A DNA stretch of 64,000 nucleotides from NCBI RefSeq assembly GCF_026210795.1, contig NC_089444.1, forward strand, positions 2,780,501 through 2,844,500, written 5' to 3'. Numbering within the stretch: the stretch's first letter is position 1; the number at the start of each line of letters is the position of its first letter. The stretch comes from Rhizophagus irregularis. Lineage: Eukaryota > Glomeromycota > Glomeromycetes > Glomerales > Glomeraceae. The notes below the pieces were generated by a model. That model did no database searches, had not been told where the DNA came from, and saw nothing but the letters and a program-made list of their open reading frames with translations. The position numbers and the translations under genes were made by a program. This document shows, one piece after another, positions 48,140 to 59,465 of this stretch.

Positions 48140-49293
48140 TTTTCTTTTTTTTTTTTTTAAATAGTAACGCGTTTTATTAATTATTTAAATTTATTACAAA
48201 TTACATAATTAAATTTTAAACACCTAGAGCGTATCAAAAATAAATTTCTCAACACCCTATAACTAAGTATTTTAAGCACAAACTTCTAAAACTAACTATC
48301 CTATAATTTGTCTAATCTAAATAATTATACATTTTTGCCGTCAAATCCCATGTTTTCTTGATACTATTACCGCCCATAATTGATTCTATCATTTTTCATA
48401 AGGTTACTATTTGATTGAATTTATTTTTTTTTTACTTTTTCTAGATTATATTAGGGATTGGAACCGTCCAAAAAAACCTTAACCGGTTAAAAACCGGTTA
48501 ACCAAGGGTCTTAACCGGTTAATAACCGGTTAATATCAAAAATATTTTAAAAACTTTTTTTACTGCAAATTGTACCAATTTTTGATTTTACTTGCATATT
48601 TAGTTATAGGAAGACTATGTATCACTAAAATTATTATAAATAAATAGAAAAAAATTCGGCATTAAAACTTCAAGTTTAGGAACACGTGGCCGCAATTTAC
48701 ATGTCTCTGGGCCGCATTATATAAATCTGACTAGAATTATGGTAAATATAGTTTTAACCGGTTAACTGATTTTCAAAATCCTTTAACCGGTTAACCGTTT
48801 TAACTGGTTAATTAACCGGTTAACATTAACCGGTTCCAATCCCTAGATTATATTGTGTTTTACTATTTTTAATATTTTTTATTTTATCTATATCATTCTC
48901 TAATAAGTCATCTTCTTCTGATCTTACCCTCTTTTTTCTAAGATCTATTCTTGGTATGCCTGCTTTGGCTTCTAATCTTTTCGGTATCCAAATTCTATTT
49001 TAAATTCATCATAGATGAAGTTCCAAAGCCTTTTGATAACAACTTTATCTTCTTTCTTACTTGTTAAATTATTAAAATTCTCGTTGTATACTCCTCTCAG
49101 CATCTCACAAATTCTACTTTTTCCTCTCAGTATTATTGAAGGACTTTCCAAAATCCTTATAAAGTCAAAACTATAATTTCTTAAAATTTTAACTTCATCG
49201 TGTTGATAAGGTCTTCAAAAATAAGTTTCAATCGATATATTGATTCTTGTACAATTTCATCTATTGTAAATTCATTATTTTCACATAACCAAA
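48140..49293 (-). pseudogene. Poly(A)-tailed retrocopy inserted in unit 2
   Basis: The insert starts with a T run (48140-48158), that is, a poly(A) tail on the minus strand, and is flanked by a 14-bp duplication AGATTTTATGTTTC (48126-48139 and 49294-49307); unit 1 has a near-empty site at about 24057-24075. Minus strand from 49290 reads coding-like sequence, such as ENNEFTIDEIVQESIYRLKL, ILRGKSRICEMLRGVYNENF and RLWNFIYDEFKIEFGY, with one or two frameshifts, then RSEEDDLLE and a long 3' untranslated region. I do not recognise the protein. The long duplication plus tail indicates reverse transcription by a LINE-type machinery. A hAT MITE (48452-48845) later inserted into it. Confidence 0.75.
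48452..48845. mobile_element. hAT-like MITE nested in the retrocopy
   Basis: 394 bp, ends TAGGGATTGGAACCG, with an 8-bp duplication GATTATAT (48444-48451 and 48846-48853). Subterminal arrays of AACCGGTTAA at both ends (several copies each) are possible transposase-binding repeats. Confidence 0.9.
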
Positions 49294-50271
49294 AGATTTT
49301 ATGTTTCCCTCCCTTCCTGATTTATGATTATTGAATGTGAATCATTATTAAAATCGAGAATCTCTCCTCGGTGATAATCGGGATCATGATTTTCTATAAC
49401 AATAATAAAATTGTTTTGCTTACTAAAGTGATTGATTACTAATACAGACAACAGTAATTACTGAATAATTATCTCTATTGTGCAGCAGCATAACATTGAT
49501 AACTCTGTGATCGACAATATCTGCCAATCTGCAGGTAAAAATATTATTTTATTATTCCGGCTGCGGACATATTTTGCGACCTATTATATTTTGCGACTTT
49601 AACTATTAGTTTATCTTACAAATCAATGATCTGAGTTATACTAATACATTTATGGTTCTATTTTTCAATTACATTTAACGATTTCAAATTGATTTATGGC
49701 TGCATTTTGTCGGCTACTTCATCAGGAGATTATATGAGGCGAATATTAGCGTAAAGTTGTCAAATATGTATAATCCCTGGAAATTTATACTCCATAAAAA
49801 TCTATAAATATACAATTTTGCATAATTTACACTTAAACATAGTTATTTAATAAGGAGTATCTTATAAAACTTCGAAATTACCCATTTATGAAAATTTATG
49901 ACACTTTTTATCTTGAAATAGCTTCTTAAATATATGATTTAAGTAATCTACACATAAAAACAATTTAAAAAAATATTTTGTTAATTTTGTAACTTAAAAA
50001 GTTTCATAAATTCTACATAAGTAGGTAGTTCCAGCAATCTACGCTTTAGAAATTTGCATAAATACAACTTTGCATAACCCACGCGAAAATGTAACTTAAA
50101 ATATTTTGAATAATTTTGTATTTAAAAAAGTTGCATAAAATTTATACAAATAGACATACACTAAAAATAATTGGTATTTTTATAGTCTAACACTAAAAAA
50201 AATTATATAAATACATTTTTATTCTAAGATAAATATGAAATATAATATAATAATTAAAAAAAAAGAATAAA

Positions 50272-50333
50272 TAGTGTAGTGGTCGGATAATGAGACTTAA
50301 TATAGTTAATCTTGAGGTATTCGGTTCGATTCT
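50272..50333 (+). repeat. tRNA-like promoter unit (possible SINE head)
   Basis: TAGTGTAGTGGTCGG at 50272-50286 fits an A box and GGTTCGATTCT at 50323-50333 fits a B box, 36 bases apart as in tRNA genes. A convincing acceptor stem is not seen, so a degenerate tRNA or a tRNA-derived SINE is more likely than a working tRNA. Confidence 0.4.
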
Positions 50334-50841
50334 TAGTTAAAACACTAAAAGATTTGTTGGTTGCCGATCGTACTAAAATAGAAAAGCTTGATTTGAAATG
50401 TATTTATATAATCAGCAAATCAATACCAAAGATGGGGGATCAGCATCTTAAAATGGAAATCACTCAAAAACTAATCTTATGTTAACGTTAAGTTAACGTT
50501 AACCTATCATGACATGTCAATCATTTCAAGTCATAACAATAACGTGACGCGCCACCCACCCACCCATAGGGTGATATAGCACTTATATAGAATGATCTTT
50601 CTTGCTTAATAATTATGGGATAAAATTTTTAGCAAATCATGTGAAAACTGAATAATTTTTTTGTTAGCCAAAAATGATCAACAACCGGATGACAAATTTT
50701 AATATTATGTAAATAAACAATTTGTTTGTATTATTACTTATTTAAATATAGATACATTTTTTTTTTATTTTAAACAAAAAAAATAAACAATAATCAAATG
50801 GTAAATTTTCATTATCGTCGTCATTACATTATCGTTATAAT

Positions 50842-51556
50842 TAAAGTTGCCTGCCGAAATAAGGGAGTTTTAGCATGTCAAAATTGTCAAAACTATTTTG
50901 ACATGTCAAAATTGTCGAAACCTAAAAATATTACATTTCACGTAATAACTCGGCGTCCAATGATCGTAGAAAGATGCACCATAGCTCGTTGGAATCGTCT
51001 CATAACGACGAGTCGAATGTTGGTTAAATCGTCTTTCTACGATCACTGGATGCCGAGATATTAAGCGAAACATCAAAAATCGGCATTTTGTATTTTGCGC
51101 TACTGCGCCGTTTGACGTTTCATCTATTATCTCGGCATCCAATGATCGTAAAAAGATGATTTAACCACCATTCGACTCGTTGTTATGAGACGATTCCAAC
51201 GAGCTATGGTGCATCTTTCTATGATCATTGGACGCCGAGTTATTAAGTGAAACGTCAAATGGCGCAGTATCGCAAAATACAAAATGCTGATTTTTGACGT
51301 TTCGCTCAATATCTCGGCATCCAGTGATCGTATAAAGACGATCTAGCCACCATTCGACCCGTCGTTATGAGACGATTCCAACGAGCTATGGTGCATCTTT
51401 CTACGATCATTGGATGCCGAGTTATTACGTGAAACGTAATATTTTTAGGTTTCGACAATTTTGACATGTCAAAACTATTTCGGCATTTCGGCATTTCTAC
51501 AGGTTTTAGTTTCAACATTTCGACAATAGCCTGTAGAGTTTTGGCAGGCAACTTTA
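50842..51556. mobile_element. hAT-like MITE with three internal hairpin modules
   Basis: Ends TAAAGTTGCCTGCC on both strands and an 8-bp duplication GTTATAAT (50834-50841 and 51557-51564). The inside has three copies of a module of about 130 bp (about 50945-51070, 51120-51255, 51305-51435), the first inverted relative to the other two. Each module begins and ends with complementary CTCGGCRTCCARTGATCGTA. The ends match those of the 194-bp element at 43158. The short frames inside are shared by the modules and are not genes. Confidence 0.9.
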
Positions 51557-53064
51557 GTTATAATGCTATCATGAAAATTTTTTCAGGGTAGTAATTCTAA
51601 AAATGATTAACAATCAGATAATAAAATTGTTGTTTTATTATAATGTTATCATAAAATTTTTTTTCTCAACAATTGGATGATAAAATTAAATAAATGTTAT
51701 ATCAAGTAATTTTTTATTTTGAAACAAAACAATAAACAACAACTAAATGGTAAAATTTCATTATCATTGTCTTATTATTATGATATTCAGTTATCATAAT
51801 TTTCCAGAACTAAAAATGATCAGCAATCAGATAGTAGAATTGTTTTATTACAATATAATCGTGAAAAATTTTTTTCCAGAGCCGTAATTCCAAAAATGAT
51901 GATAGTAAATATTAAATAAATGCTTTATCAAGTAATAAACAATCTTTCTGTATTGTTATTTAAAGTTAATCACATATTCTGATATATATATTTTTTTATT
52001 TTTAAACCAAAAAATAAACAATCAAGATAATTAACCTTAAAATGATTAACAAGTGAAATAACTAAGCCAAAAATGATTAACAAGTAAAATAAACCGAAAA
52101 TGATCATCCTTTACCAAATGAGAAAAAAATTATGTTAATAGCTAGTTAAGAGTAATTTCTCATTTTTTTTTATAGATATGTTAAATATAATCAAAAATTT
52201 TGCAAATAAAGTGAAAGTTATGGTTTGGCTAGAAAAGCCCGGCGAGCGAAGCGAGCCAAATGAAATTGCATCATCATAATAAATCACATGAATATTTAAT
52301 ACACAATCACATGATCTACCAGTAATTTTTCCACCAGTTAAAATTTAGAAATTCTCTTTAAATCTTAAAAACTATTTATCATAATTATGATACTGTATGG
52401 TAGTATAAACCAACTTAATTAAAAAAAAAGTCAGAATTATTACAGTTCTAATTATACTATGACTATAGCTCCCTGCCATGTTTAATGTTAACTTGTGTAA
52501 GTAAAAAAAATAAATAAATAAAATGTGAGGTAAGTTTGACTCTTAGTGTAAGTAAAAAATAATAAAAACGTGAAAAAAATTAAAAGAAAAATTTTATACA
52601 TTATTTTAACTATTAAAAAAACTACGTCAATTTTAAAAATTCACTATTTTATACTATTGAAAATTACTCTAAATTTTTCACACTCGTATATCGTCGCGAG
52701 TGGTGTAGATTTGCGTAGTTTTTCACACATGTAATATTTTGTAGATCTACGCTTATTTTATTCTCCTGATGTTGCACTTAGCAATGAATTAACGACTACA
52801 ATTTATCAAGTATATTTAGAGTATCGATAATAGTGAGGTATACTAATCTAGCGCGTGTAAAAAAATTTTTCCTAAAAAGTTAAATTATCTTCTAGACAGT
52901 AATACTAGCATCAGGAAATAAATGAGGAAATATAAGCAAAGTTTTATGAATTTAGAAAAAGTTAAAAGTCGTCCTATTCTGCTCCTAATGAAGGAATCAC
53001 TTTTTGATCGGCATTTAGTAAAATCTATAGATTACTAAGTAAAATTTATATTTATTTTTTGTTA

Positions 53065-53705
53065 TGATTACTGCTATATCTGCATCAAGTTTAGTTATTC
53101 AAACTAAAAGGGAAGAAATCAAATTATTTAATCAGAATAAACATATAAGGAATATATAATATATATAATATATTAAATTTACTCAACTAAAATGTCCCAA
53201 AATTCTCTCGTTCAATCCTAAAAATACCCAAACACTTTTAGTTTCTTCGTATCTAATACATTTTTTACTCACAGGACTGGAACATTAATTCGCGATAAGC
53301 TATAATAATTGCAAGATTATTTTCTGCTTCATAAACATCCTTAACTTATTTATATGGCCATGAAATTCCAAGTCAGGAACTGATTTGCTTTTGGAAGATT
53401 TGAAGCAACTGAAGAGGGAATACGATTTAAAAATATTGTACTCCTTTACTGTTTAAAGTTATATGAAATCCTTGTCATCGGTCTTTTTAAAACAAAACAG
53501 TCAGAGTTAGTTACAATTCACATGGTACACTGTATTTTAGGTTTCCAAAATCAATATTGTGTTGTACCTTGAGGACCAAATTCTCGTTCAAAATTTTTTA
53601 CGTTGAATTCTTTTCTATCTGTTTTTTATCAAAGTATGATAAAGGGAAGCCCTCTTAGACCTGCAATGATAGTAATTATAGTTGGAATTTTTGTTACATT
53701 TTAAA
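53065..53705 (-). pseudogene. FAD monooxygenase pseudogene, inverted 5' half (unit 2)
   Basis: Counterpart of 24715-25375 with the same broken Rossmann and EFNVK.F segments; the inversion therefore predates the duplication. Confidence 0.6.
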
Positions 53706-54171
53706 ATGTTTTATAACTGAAATATCTTGACAAGTTGATGAAGGAAACAAAAACGATATTATGTACCTATTTATATAAAATTGACCGAACTCATAATTCA
53801 TATAATTCGAGATTTTATTAGTATATTAAGGTTCATTTTTTTATTACCATTTATAAGTTTCTTGATCGAATATTTTGAGAAAATGATTAATTTTATTTAC
53901 CAATTTAGGGTAAGAAAATCATTCTAAATATAAAAGAAGATTCTTGGATATCATATATATATATTGTATGTGGTTTCTGAATACCGGTGGAAATCGGATC
54001 TTGGCCAGCATTACGAAATCCTAGTCCGGCACTATGCTTTAATTCTGGCCAACATCTCGCATCCACATATGTGGATTCGTAATCCATATAGATTCCGAAT
54101 TCATATATGTAATGTTGATTTCAGATCTCATATCAAATCATGTGGAAATAGAATATTTTGTCTTCACATAC

Positions 54172-55005
54172 AGGTTGATTAAACTTTGTGGAAATGCAAT
54201 ATTTCAAAGATTTCTTTGGCCAAATGGAGATGTCCTCCGATCAAACAAGAACAAGAACAAAATTATGAACCACATTATAAAGCATCAAATATCCATTAGG
54301 TACCTACTAAATTAGATAACTTTGAACCTCATAAGTTTATCATTAATTGAACATATTAAAAAGGTGATAAGACCAGTTGACTAATATTTTTTTAGAAATG
54401 TGGGACTTGCTCCTAGAACTCCCAATCATCCATTTAATGCCTACAATCCTGTGCAATGAAGAAATTTACAAGATATTAATCCATTATCTGTAAATACATG
54501 GGAAAGCAGTAGGTTACACTATTAGAAGATGCAGCTCATGCTATAAATCTTATATTGGGATTAGAAATGAAGAATGCTTTCCCTGTAAAAAAAAAATGTC
54601 CGGAAATTGTAGCTAAAAACATCCGGAAAATGTCCGTGTGTCCAAAAAACGTCCAGAAAATTGCAATATTCCAGACACTTTCTGGACGCTGGGTCTGAAC
54701 CCTCCTAGACATTTTCTGGACATTTTCCAGAAAATGGAAATTTTCCAACGTCCGGAATATTGCAATATTCCGGACATATTCCAGACAAATAAACATTTTC
54801 CGGACGTTTTCAGCTACAATTTCCGGACATTCTTTTTTTATAGGGTTTTAAAGATGTTATATTCTTTAATACAAGAAATATAATTTTCTGGAGAATAATT
54901 AAGTAATGCTTGAGAAAGAATTTTAAGAATGAAATGCTAAAACGAATGTCCGTGATGTGTTAAAAGATAGATATACAGCATTTAAAACAAGCTTCTCCAG
55001 TGAAT
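54172..55005 (+). pseudogene. FAD monooxygenase pseudogene, 3' half (unit 2)
   Basis: Counterpart of 26404-26985, with the altered LEDAAHA motif near 54520 and interrupted by the MITE at 54581-54845 directly after GLEMKNAF. Confidence 0.65.
54581..54845. mobile_element. CCCTGTAAAAAA-ended palindromic MITE (unit 2 only)
   Basis: 265 bp; CCCTGTAAAAAAAAAATGTC at the left and GACATTCTTTTTTTATAGGG at the right, then inverted GGAAATTGTAGCT / AGCTACAATTTCC. TTT duplication (54578-54580 and 54846-54848). Unit 1 has the empty site GAATGCTTTTAAAGATG near 26814. Same family as 34245-34539 (TCCGGA-rich palindrome). Confidence 0.88.
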
Positions 55006-55021
55006 GAAACTTCCGCGAACA

Positions 55022-55530
55022 AAGGCCACCTCCGTACAAACCAATTTTATAAATCCGTACGTTAAAAAACTTCAGGTTTTATATTTATCCGTACACTGAA
55101 CTTTTTTTAATAATCACATTTCTATATACCAAACTTTTTTCAATTTCTATACGAGGAACTTCATATATTATTTTGAATATTTGGATTTTCTTGGCTATTT
55201 TTTTTTTGATTTCATCAATACTATCAATACTTCAGTTCTATCTATGTTAGCATTTTTGGACGAATTTGAATTACTTCTTTTGCTGAGATTCATATTTATA
55301 ATTAAATTAACTGATAAAAAAAACATGATAAAAAGTATATTTATGAGTTTTGTACGTCGAACCCCCTGATTCTAGAGTAAATCTGTACGCGCGGAAACAA
55401 TTATTACTGTAAATTTGTACGCGGAAGCAATTATTATTGCAAATCTGTACAACAAAATAAATCATTGTTTGTTTAAATCCGTATTCTAAACTTCGGCCAA
55501 CTTTTCATATCCGTACAATAAGAACTTCAA
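55022..55530. repeat. TCCGTAC-rich region (unit 2)
   Basis: Counterpart of 26995-27440, with an additional stretch near 55135-55190. Confidence 0.55.
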
Positions 55531-55794
55531 CGCTAAATTATCAAATACCCGCCGATACCCCAACCCTCACCAAGGAGTTGGGACTTGGGATTTTATGTGT
55601 GGAGAGTTTTTAAAAGGAAGGATATACAGTATATATATATATCCTACAACGAGGTTTCTATCATCACAGTGTATTCAGGGGCTCTTGTTAGATATTTAAT
55701 TAATAATTTAATATTATAACCATATCAAACTAACATTCCGTTAATAATATCACTATGTGATATTATATACTTATCAATCTTATCATTGCATTGT

Positions 55795-55882
55795 ATAGTA
55801 TTTAGGCAATAACGTGCTGTTTTCGATTGAGGCCATTTGGTTGGCTCAGATTGTGCCACGAACGTTATTGCCTAAATACTAT
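55795..55882. mobile_element. 88-bp hairpin MITE (unit 2, intact arms)
   Basis: Perfect arms of about 21 bases: ATAGTATTTAGGCAATAACG at the left and CGTTATTGCCTAAATACTAT at the right. The right arm is damaged in unit 1. Confidence 0.8.
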
Positions 55883-56421
55883 GCAATAAGTGTTTTATTA
55901 TATAAACTCTCACGATCACACTATTAGATCAGTCACGAGATAATTTATAGTCTATTTAAGGTTTATTGTATAAAAATCTAATTTTATTATGTATTTGTCA
56001 TTTATTATGTATATCATCAATAAAGCTATAAAGCTATTCAATTAATGTAAAAAAGATACAGTTTGGTCCTATAAGGATATATAAGTATTAGTTATTTACT
56101 AATCTAGTAGTATATAAATGGGTTATCATCCGAATACTTAAAGGGATAAGTTAGGAGTGATTGATTAGTACTTGTACATGATAAAGATTTTATTAATGAT
56201 CCCAATTTCAAAGGAATTGCGCTATTTGTTTATTATATTGTAATACATGTTATTCACATGACTCTTCCTATAATATTTTTTTTGTTATTTATATAATAAT
56301 TACATTGAGAAAGAAAAATAATAAAGAAACATAAGGAAACAATAAGAAAAAATAATGAGACAAACAAGACAAGTAAATACTAAGAAAATAATAAAATATA
56401 ATTATAATTTACGTGAAATTT
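55883..56421. other. A/T-rich sequence downstream of the secreted-protein gene
   Basis: Non-coding. Minus-strand AATAAAA-like words just below 56400 could be the polyadenylation signal of the gene. Confidence 0.4.
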
Positions 56422-56682
56422 TCAATTCCCACAACCGCAACTGCATTCAAGACATTGATAATATTTGTAACCGAGGACACCACATAAATTCGCACAACAT
56501 TGGGGATAGAATCCACCACAATAATTGCATTCATTAAGTTTTCGATTAACTTTTGAAGGAAAATAGAAAAATTCTTTGGCAGGTTCAGTAGCATGTTCAA
56601 GGTAATTTATGGCAGGAATAGATTGAGTAACCCAGGCCAAAGTAAAGGTAAGAAACAAGGTAATAAGAATAAATTTTGGCAT
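56422..56682 (-). CDS. Small Cys-rich secreted protein, intact copy
   Basis: 86 residues, single exon. A classic signal peptide: Lys3, hydrophobic core FILITLFLTFTLAWV (4-18), likely cleavage near Ser21. The mature part of about 65 residues has nine Cys (52, 55, 62, 63, 67, 77, 80, 82, 84), with CNYC, CC, and CLECSCGC at the end, and aromatic/Gly spacers. No membrane segment remains after cleavage, so it should be exported; the Cys-Cys and CxCxC spacing suggests a disulphide-rich or metal-binding fold. Mycorrhizal fungi secrete many such peptides as effectors, but no specific role can be given. TATA box at 56791-56800, about 110 bases upstream. The unit 1 allele is split by a transposon. Confidence 0.8.
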   Translation of the reverse strand: MPKFILITLFLTFTLAWVTQSIPAINYLEHATEPAKEFFYFPSKVNRKLNECNYCGGFYPQCCANLCGVLGYKYYQCLECSCGCGN

Positions 56683-56790
56683 TGTGATAAAGTAACAAGA
56701 TAGAGTAGTCTTTAGTCGAATTTAAGATTTTTAAAAATTTTATTTGTTAATATTTTGTTAAATTTTGTACGGGAAGGAATACATACATTG

Positions 56791-56800
56791 TTTATATAAA
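56791..56800 (-). promoter_or_regulatory. TATA box of the secreted-protein gene
   Basis: TTTATATAAA, conserved in unit 1 at about 31750-31758 and within otherwise A/T-rich but clearly matched flanks. Confidence 0.5.
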
Positions 56801-57048
56801 AAGATTCGTTAATATTTGTTATTTAACGATAAATATAGTTTTCTTTGAAAGAATTCCTGGGCGTAGAATCGCATGCTCCTAATGACAAGAAATTAACCAG
56901 TTTTTTACCAATAAAACGAGTCTCTGATATCATATGATACGTCATTTTCTACAAAATTTTTCTAAAGATGTAGAAAATAATAATCTACCACTTTTTGATT
57001 GTGATTTGAAATTTATTCAGCACACAAATGTTAAGTTCAAAATGATTA

Positions 57049-57228
57049 TTATACAATACTGGTAACAATTATTATGGCGTTGATGATTAATATAATAATC
57101 ATTGCTCCTGACAACCATTTAATGACAAAATTGGAAAATATGGTATGACGATTTTCCAAAAGAAGTTTTGCTCTATCTTTAATAAAATGATCATTACAGA
57201 GATACAATCCTTTTTTTTTTGTTTTTAT
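57049..57228 (-). CDS. Hypothetical 59-residue protein with a C-terminal membrane segment
   Basis: From an ATG at about 57228 the frame reads MIKTKKKGLYLCNDHF, a charged middle (KDRAKLLLENRH), then WLSGAMIIILIINAIIIVTS, a likely membrane helix at the very end (tail-anchor style). An A run of 10 in the sense strand near the start has 9 in unit 1, so the unit 1 copy (about 32030-32240) is out of frame. It may be the last exon of a larger gene or not a gene at all. Confidence 0.22.
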   Translation of the reverse strand: MKTKKKGLYLCNDHFIKDRAKLLLENRHTIFSNFVIKWLSGAMIIILIINAIIIVTSIV

Positions 57229-57463
57229 CATTATAAATATTGTTATAAAAACTTGGTTTGAATGAGTAAAACCTACCAATTAAAGGTAATTATGTAAGTA
57301 AATCTATTAAACGTATAAATTTAGTTTAATGATTTTAATTTTCATTGGTTATATTATTTATACGCAACGTAACGTAATGGTATCCAAATTCAAAACAAAA
57401 GGAGAATGAATGAGAACATGATACAAGATTTTAATATTGACTTTTTAAGGTACGTAATGTAAT

Positions 57464-57707
57464 TATACTTGCCGTCAGAATTGATTACGGTATATGAAGC
57501 TTATACCGTGATATATTAAATTACCGTAATGCCTAATGTCAAAAATACAAAGTAAGTAAATATTTTTTTCTGGTTATGCTGTAGATGATTTGTAATCATA
57601 AATCTATAATGCTGGTCTCAATGATTTGTTAAATATTTAAATTGTAAAATCCATATTTTGTGATGCCCGTATTAAATTTCAATTCGGCAATTCTGACGGC
57701 ACCTATA
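57464..57707. mobile_element. hAT-like MITE with TGCCGTCAGAATTG ends (unit 2 only)
   Basis: 244 bp; ends TATACTTGCCGTCAGAATTG and TATAGGTGCCGTCAGAATTG (inverted), with an 8-bp duplication AATGTAAT (57456-57463 and 57708-57715). Absent at the matching place in unit 1 (near 32418). Different end sequence from the other hAT-like MITEs, so a separate family. Confidence 0.85.
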
Positions 57708-58298
57708 AATGTAATATATTATTAAATTACTAAACAGTAACAGAATCGTCTTGTCAACTTGGATGGACTAATTAACTACTAGCCAAATTGTCAAAATTAA
57801 TGATAATCTCTTTTTATCTGTGATGAGTATTGAATAGTTTTCTTAGTTTTCTTAATTATCTGATAAGTTTTCATTATTCCTCCAATGTTGTAGTATAGTA
57901 TGAAGTGTGGTACTAACTATACTTGGTATAGACAAGATGCATTTATATTAACTATATTATTTCTAATTTATTTATTTATTAGGCAGAGAAATGGAAAGAG
58001 ATTCATCGTAGTCAAATGTTTAATAGTGTGCTAATTATTACATTATTAGTAGTAAAGGAATATGGTATTGTCGACCATCCTATGGGGAGGTAAAGACCTA
58101 ATAGTGTGCAATGTAATCAATATATTCTGAAGTGACGCATGATTATGCAGTAATTAAATAATCATGTGATAAGATAGGTATATAAATAACCCAGGAAAAA
58201 ATAGTAGCCGGATTGCGTGACAATTAGCATTTTTACATATAAAAAATTTCTTTCCCAGAATATTATAAGGTTAGGGTGTGACCGCCGTGACTCTATAT

Positions 58299-58356
58299 GA
58301 CCCTAATCTAATCCTAATTTTAATCCCTTTTCTAATCCTAACCCTAATCCTTAGCT
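58299..58356. repeat. Telomere-like CCCTAA-related words
   Basis: ACCCTAATCTAATCCTAATT and TCTAATCCTAACCCTAATCC: a degenerate CCCTAA-type run. A shorter one occurs at the unit 1 counterpart (33448-33475). Confidence 0.4.
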
Positions 58357-58692
58357 CTAAAGAACTGGCACATAAATCCAGCTACCATTTTTTTCCTGGT
58401 GACTATTTTACAAGTTTATTACACAAAATTACTATATTACTAATAAACCCAAAAACTAAAAGTATTATGAAATATAAAGCAAATAATTTCTAACAAAATA
58501 AATATAATAACAAATGTTTTGTTAAAATATTTATGATTACATCAATTCAGTTCAATACAACTACTAAATATTTAGCAATTTAAAATTTAATTGGTAAAAA
58601 AACAATAAAAGTTTATTATTATAAAATAAGCAATAATACTTATTACAATAAGATTGTGAGTAAATTATATGTTTTTTTTTATTTAGACCATT

Positions 58693-59230
58693 CCAAATTA
58701 AATTTTATTTTAACATCCGAACAATATACTTCACCATCTAAATTATACAGGGTTATCATAAGGTTTTAAGGTAAAATAATAGTGCTTACCTATTATAAGA
58801 AGAGATTATTAGTAGTGCATTAAATTTTATTTAGTGATAAAGAAGGTACATAGCCAATTCCTCCTCCAGAATTAGCAGACTTTATCAACTACAAAGTAAG
58901 GACACCTGAGTTGAGAGCTTGGGGTGGTTACCAAGGTTGTCAAAACAGTAATTCTCACTAAGTGACCACGGCGAGTATTAGGAGTTACCCATACTTTGCA
59001 AAATAAAAGCAAACGCACCTTTTTTTTAATTCAACAAATAAAGTATTTGTATTCAACAGTTCTTTTCTTTAACTAAAAAGCAATTGTTTCAGGCTATATT
59101 AAAGCTTTGACACTTTTTCAAAAGTAATGTGGTCAAAGGGTTGATTAGAAGCTGAATAAAGATCTTGCTAGAGGTTGTTATACAATTTTCTTACTCATAT
59201 CTAATATAGTTTTTAGTTCCTATACTCATG
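58693..59230 (-). pseudogene. Bromodomain-nuclease paralogue, gutted remnant in unit 2
   Basis: 58796-59230 matches the introns, exon 2 and first exon of copy 1 (37933-38480), with decay and a shortened exon 2. Before it, minus strand 58700-58750 reads YNLDGEVYCSDVKIKFNLEW, aligned with YNNVESEVYCSG..LESIFNKKW of the copy 1 bromodomain but clearly divergent. About 3.9 kb that unit 1 has (33909-37920) is missing here. No protein can be made. Confidence 0.65.
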
Positions 59231-59385
59231 TTTATTAACTTACAAAGTGTCTCACAAAAAGTATTTTTAGATTATTAAACAAAAGTGTAAATTTATTAAA
59301 CAAATGTATTTATTATTAAAAGTAGTATAGTATTCATTGAGAGAGAAATTAGAGATCTTAAATATAAAAAATAATATGACTCAGA

Positions 59386-59465
59386 TCTTCATTTTCTTTT
59401 TCAAGTAATTTGTCTAGATTTTTCATTCATTTTCTAAGACCTACTAAAGAAATATATTTTAATAT
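59386..59465 (-). pseudogene. 80-bp fragment of a bromodomain-nuclease gene
   Basis: Minus strand reads LKYISLVGLRK, a stop, then NLDKLLEKENE, matching LELKYISLVGLI and ENLDKILEKENEE of the PD-(D/E)XK region of copy 1 (about 36760-36860). Unit 1 lacks it at the equivalent position (38660). Confidence 0.6.

Larger units (their letters stand above)
49720..52771. mobile_element. 3.05-kb insertion with CATCAGGAGA ends (unit 2)
   Basis: Unit 1 reads GGCTACTTGCACTTAGC straight through (24386-24410). In unit 2 the insert begins CATCAGGAGAT and ends ATCTCCTGATG-like (TTCTCCTGATG), flanked by TT on both sides. No transposase-like frame; it holds a tRNA-like unit near 50272 and a nested hAT-like MITE at 50842-51556. 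A 2-bp duplication with 10-11-bp ends does not point to a known superfamily. Confidence 0.65.

Noticed and set aside
50798-51551. Four related frames sharing RCTIARWNRLITTSRM
   Set aside because: They are the repeated hairpin module of a hAT-like MITE read in several places; no start or length is conserved.
58299-58356. Internal telomere
   Set aside because: Only a degenerate run of CCCTAA-like words; not enough for a telomeric array.
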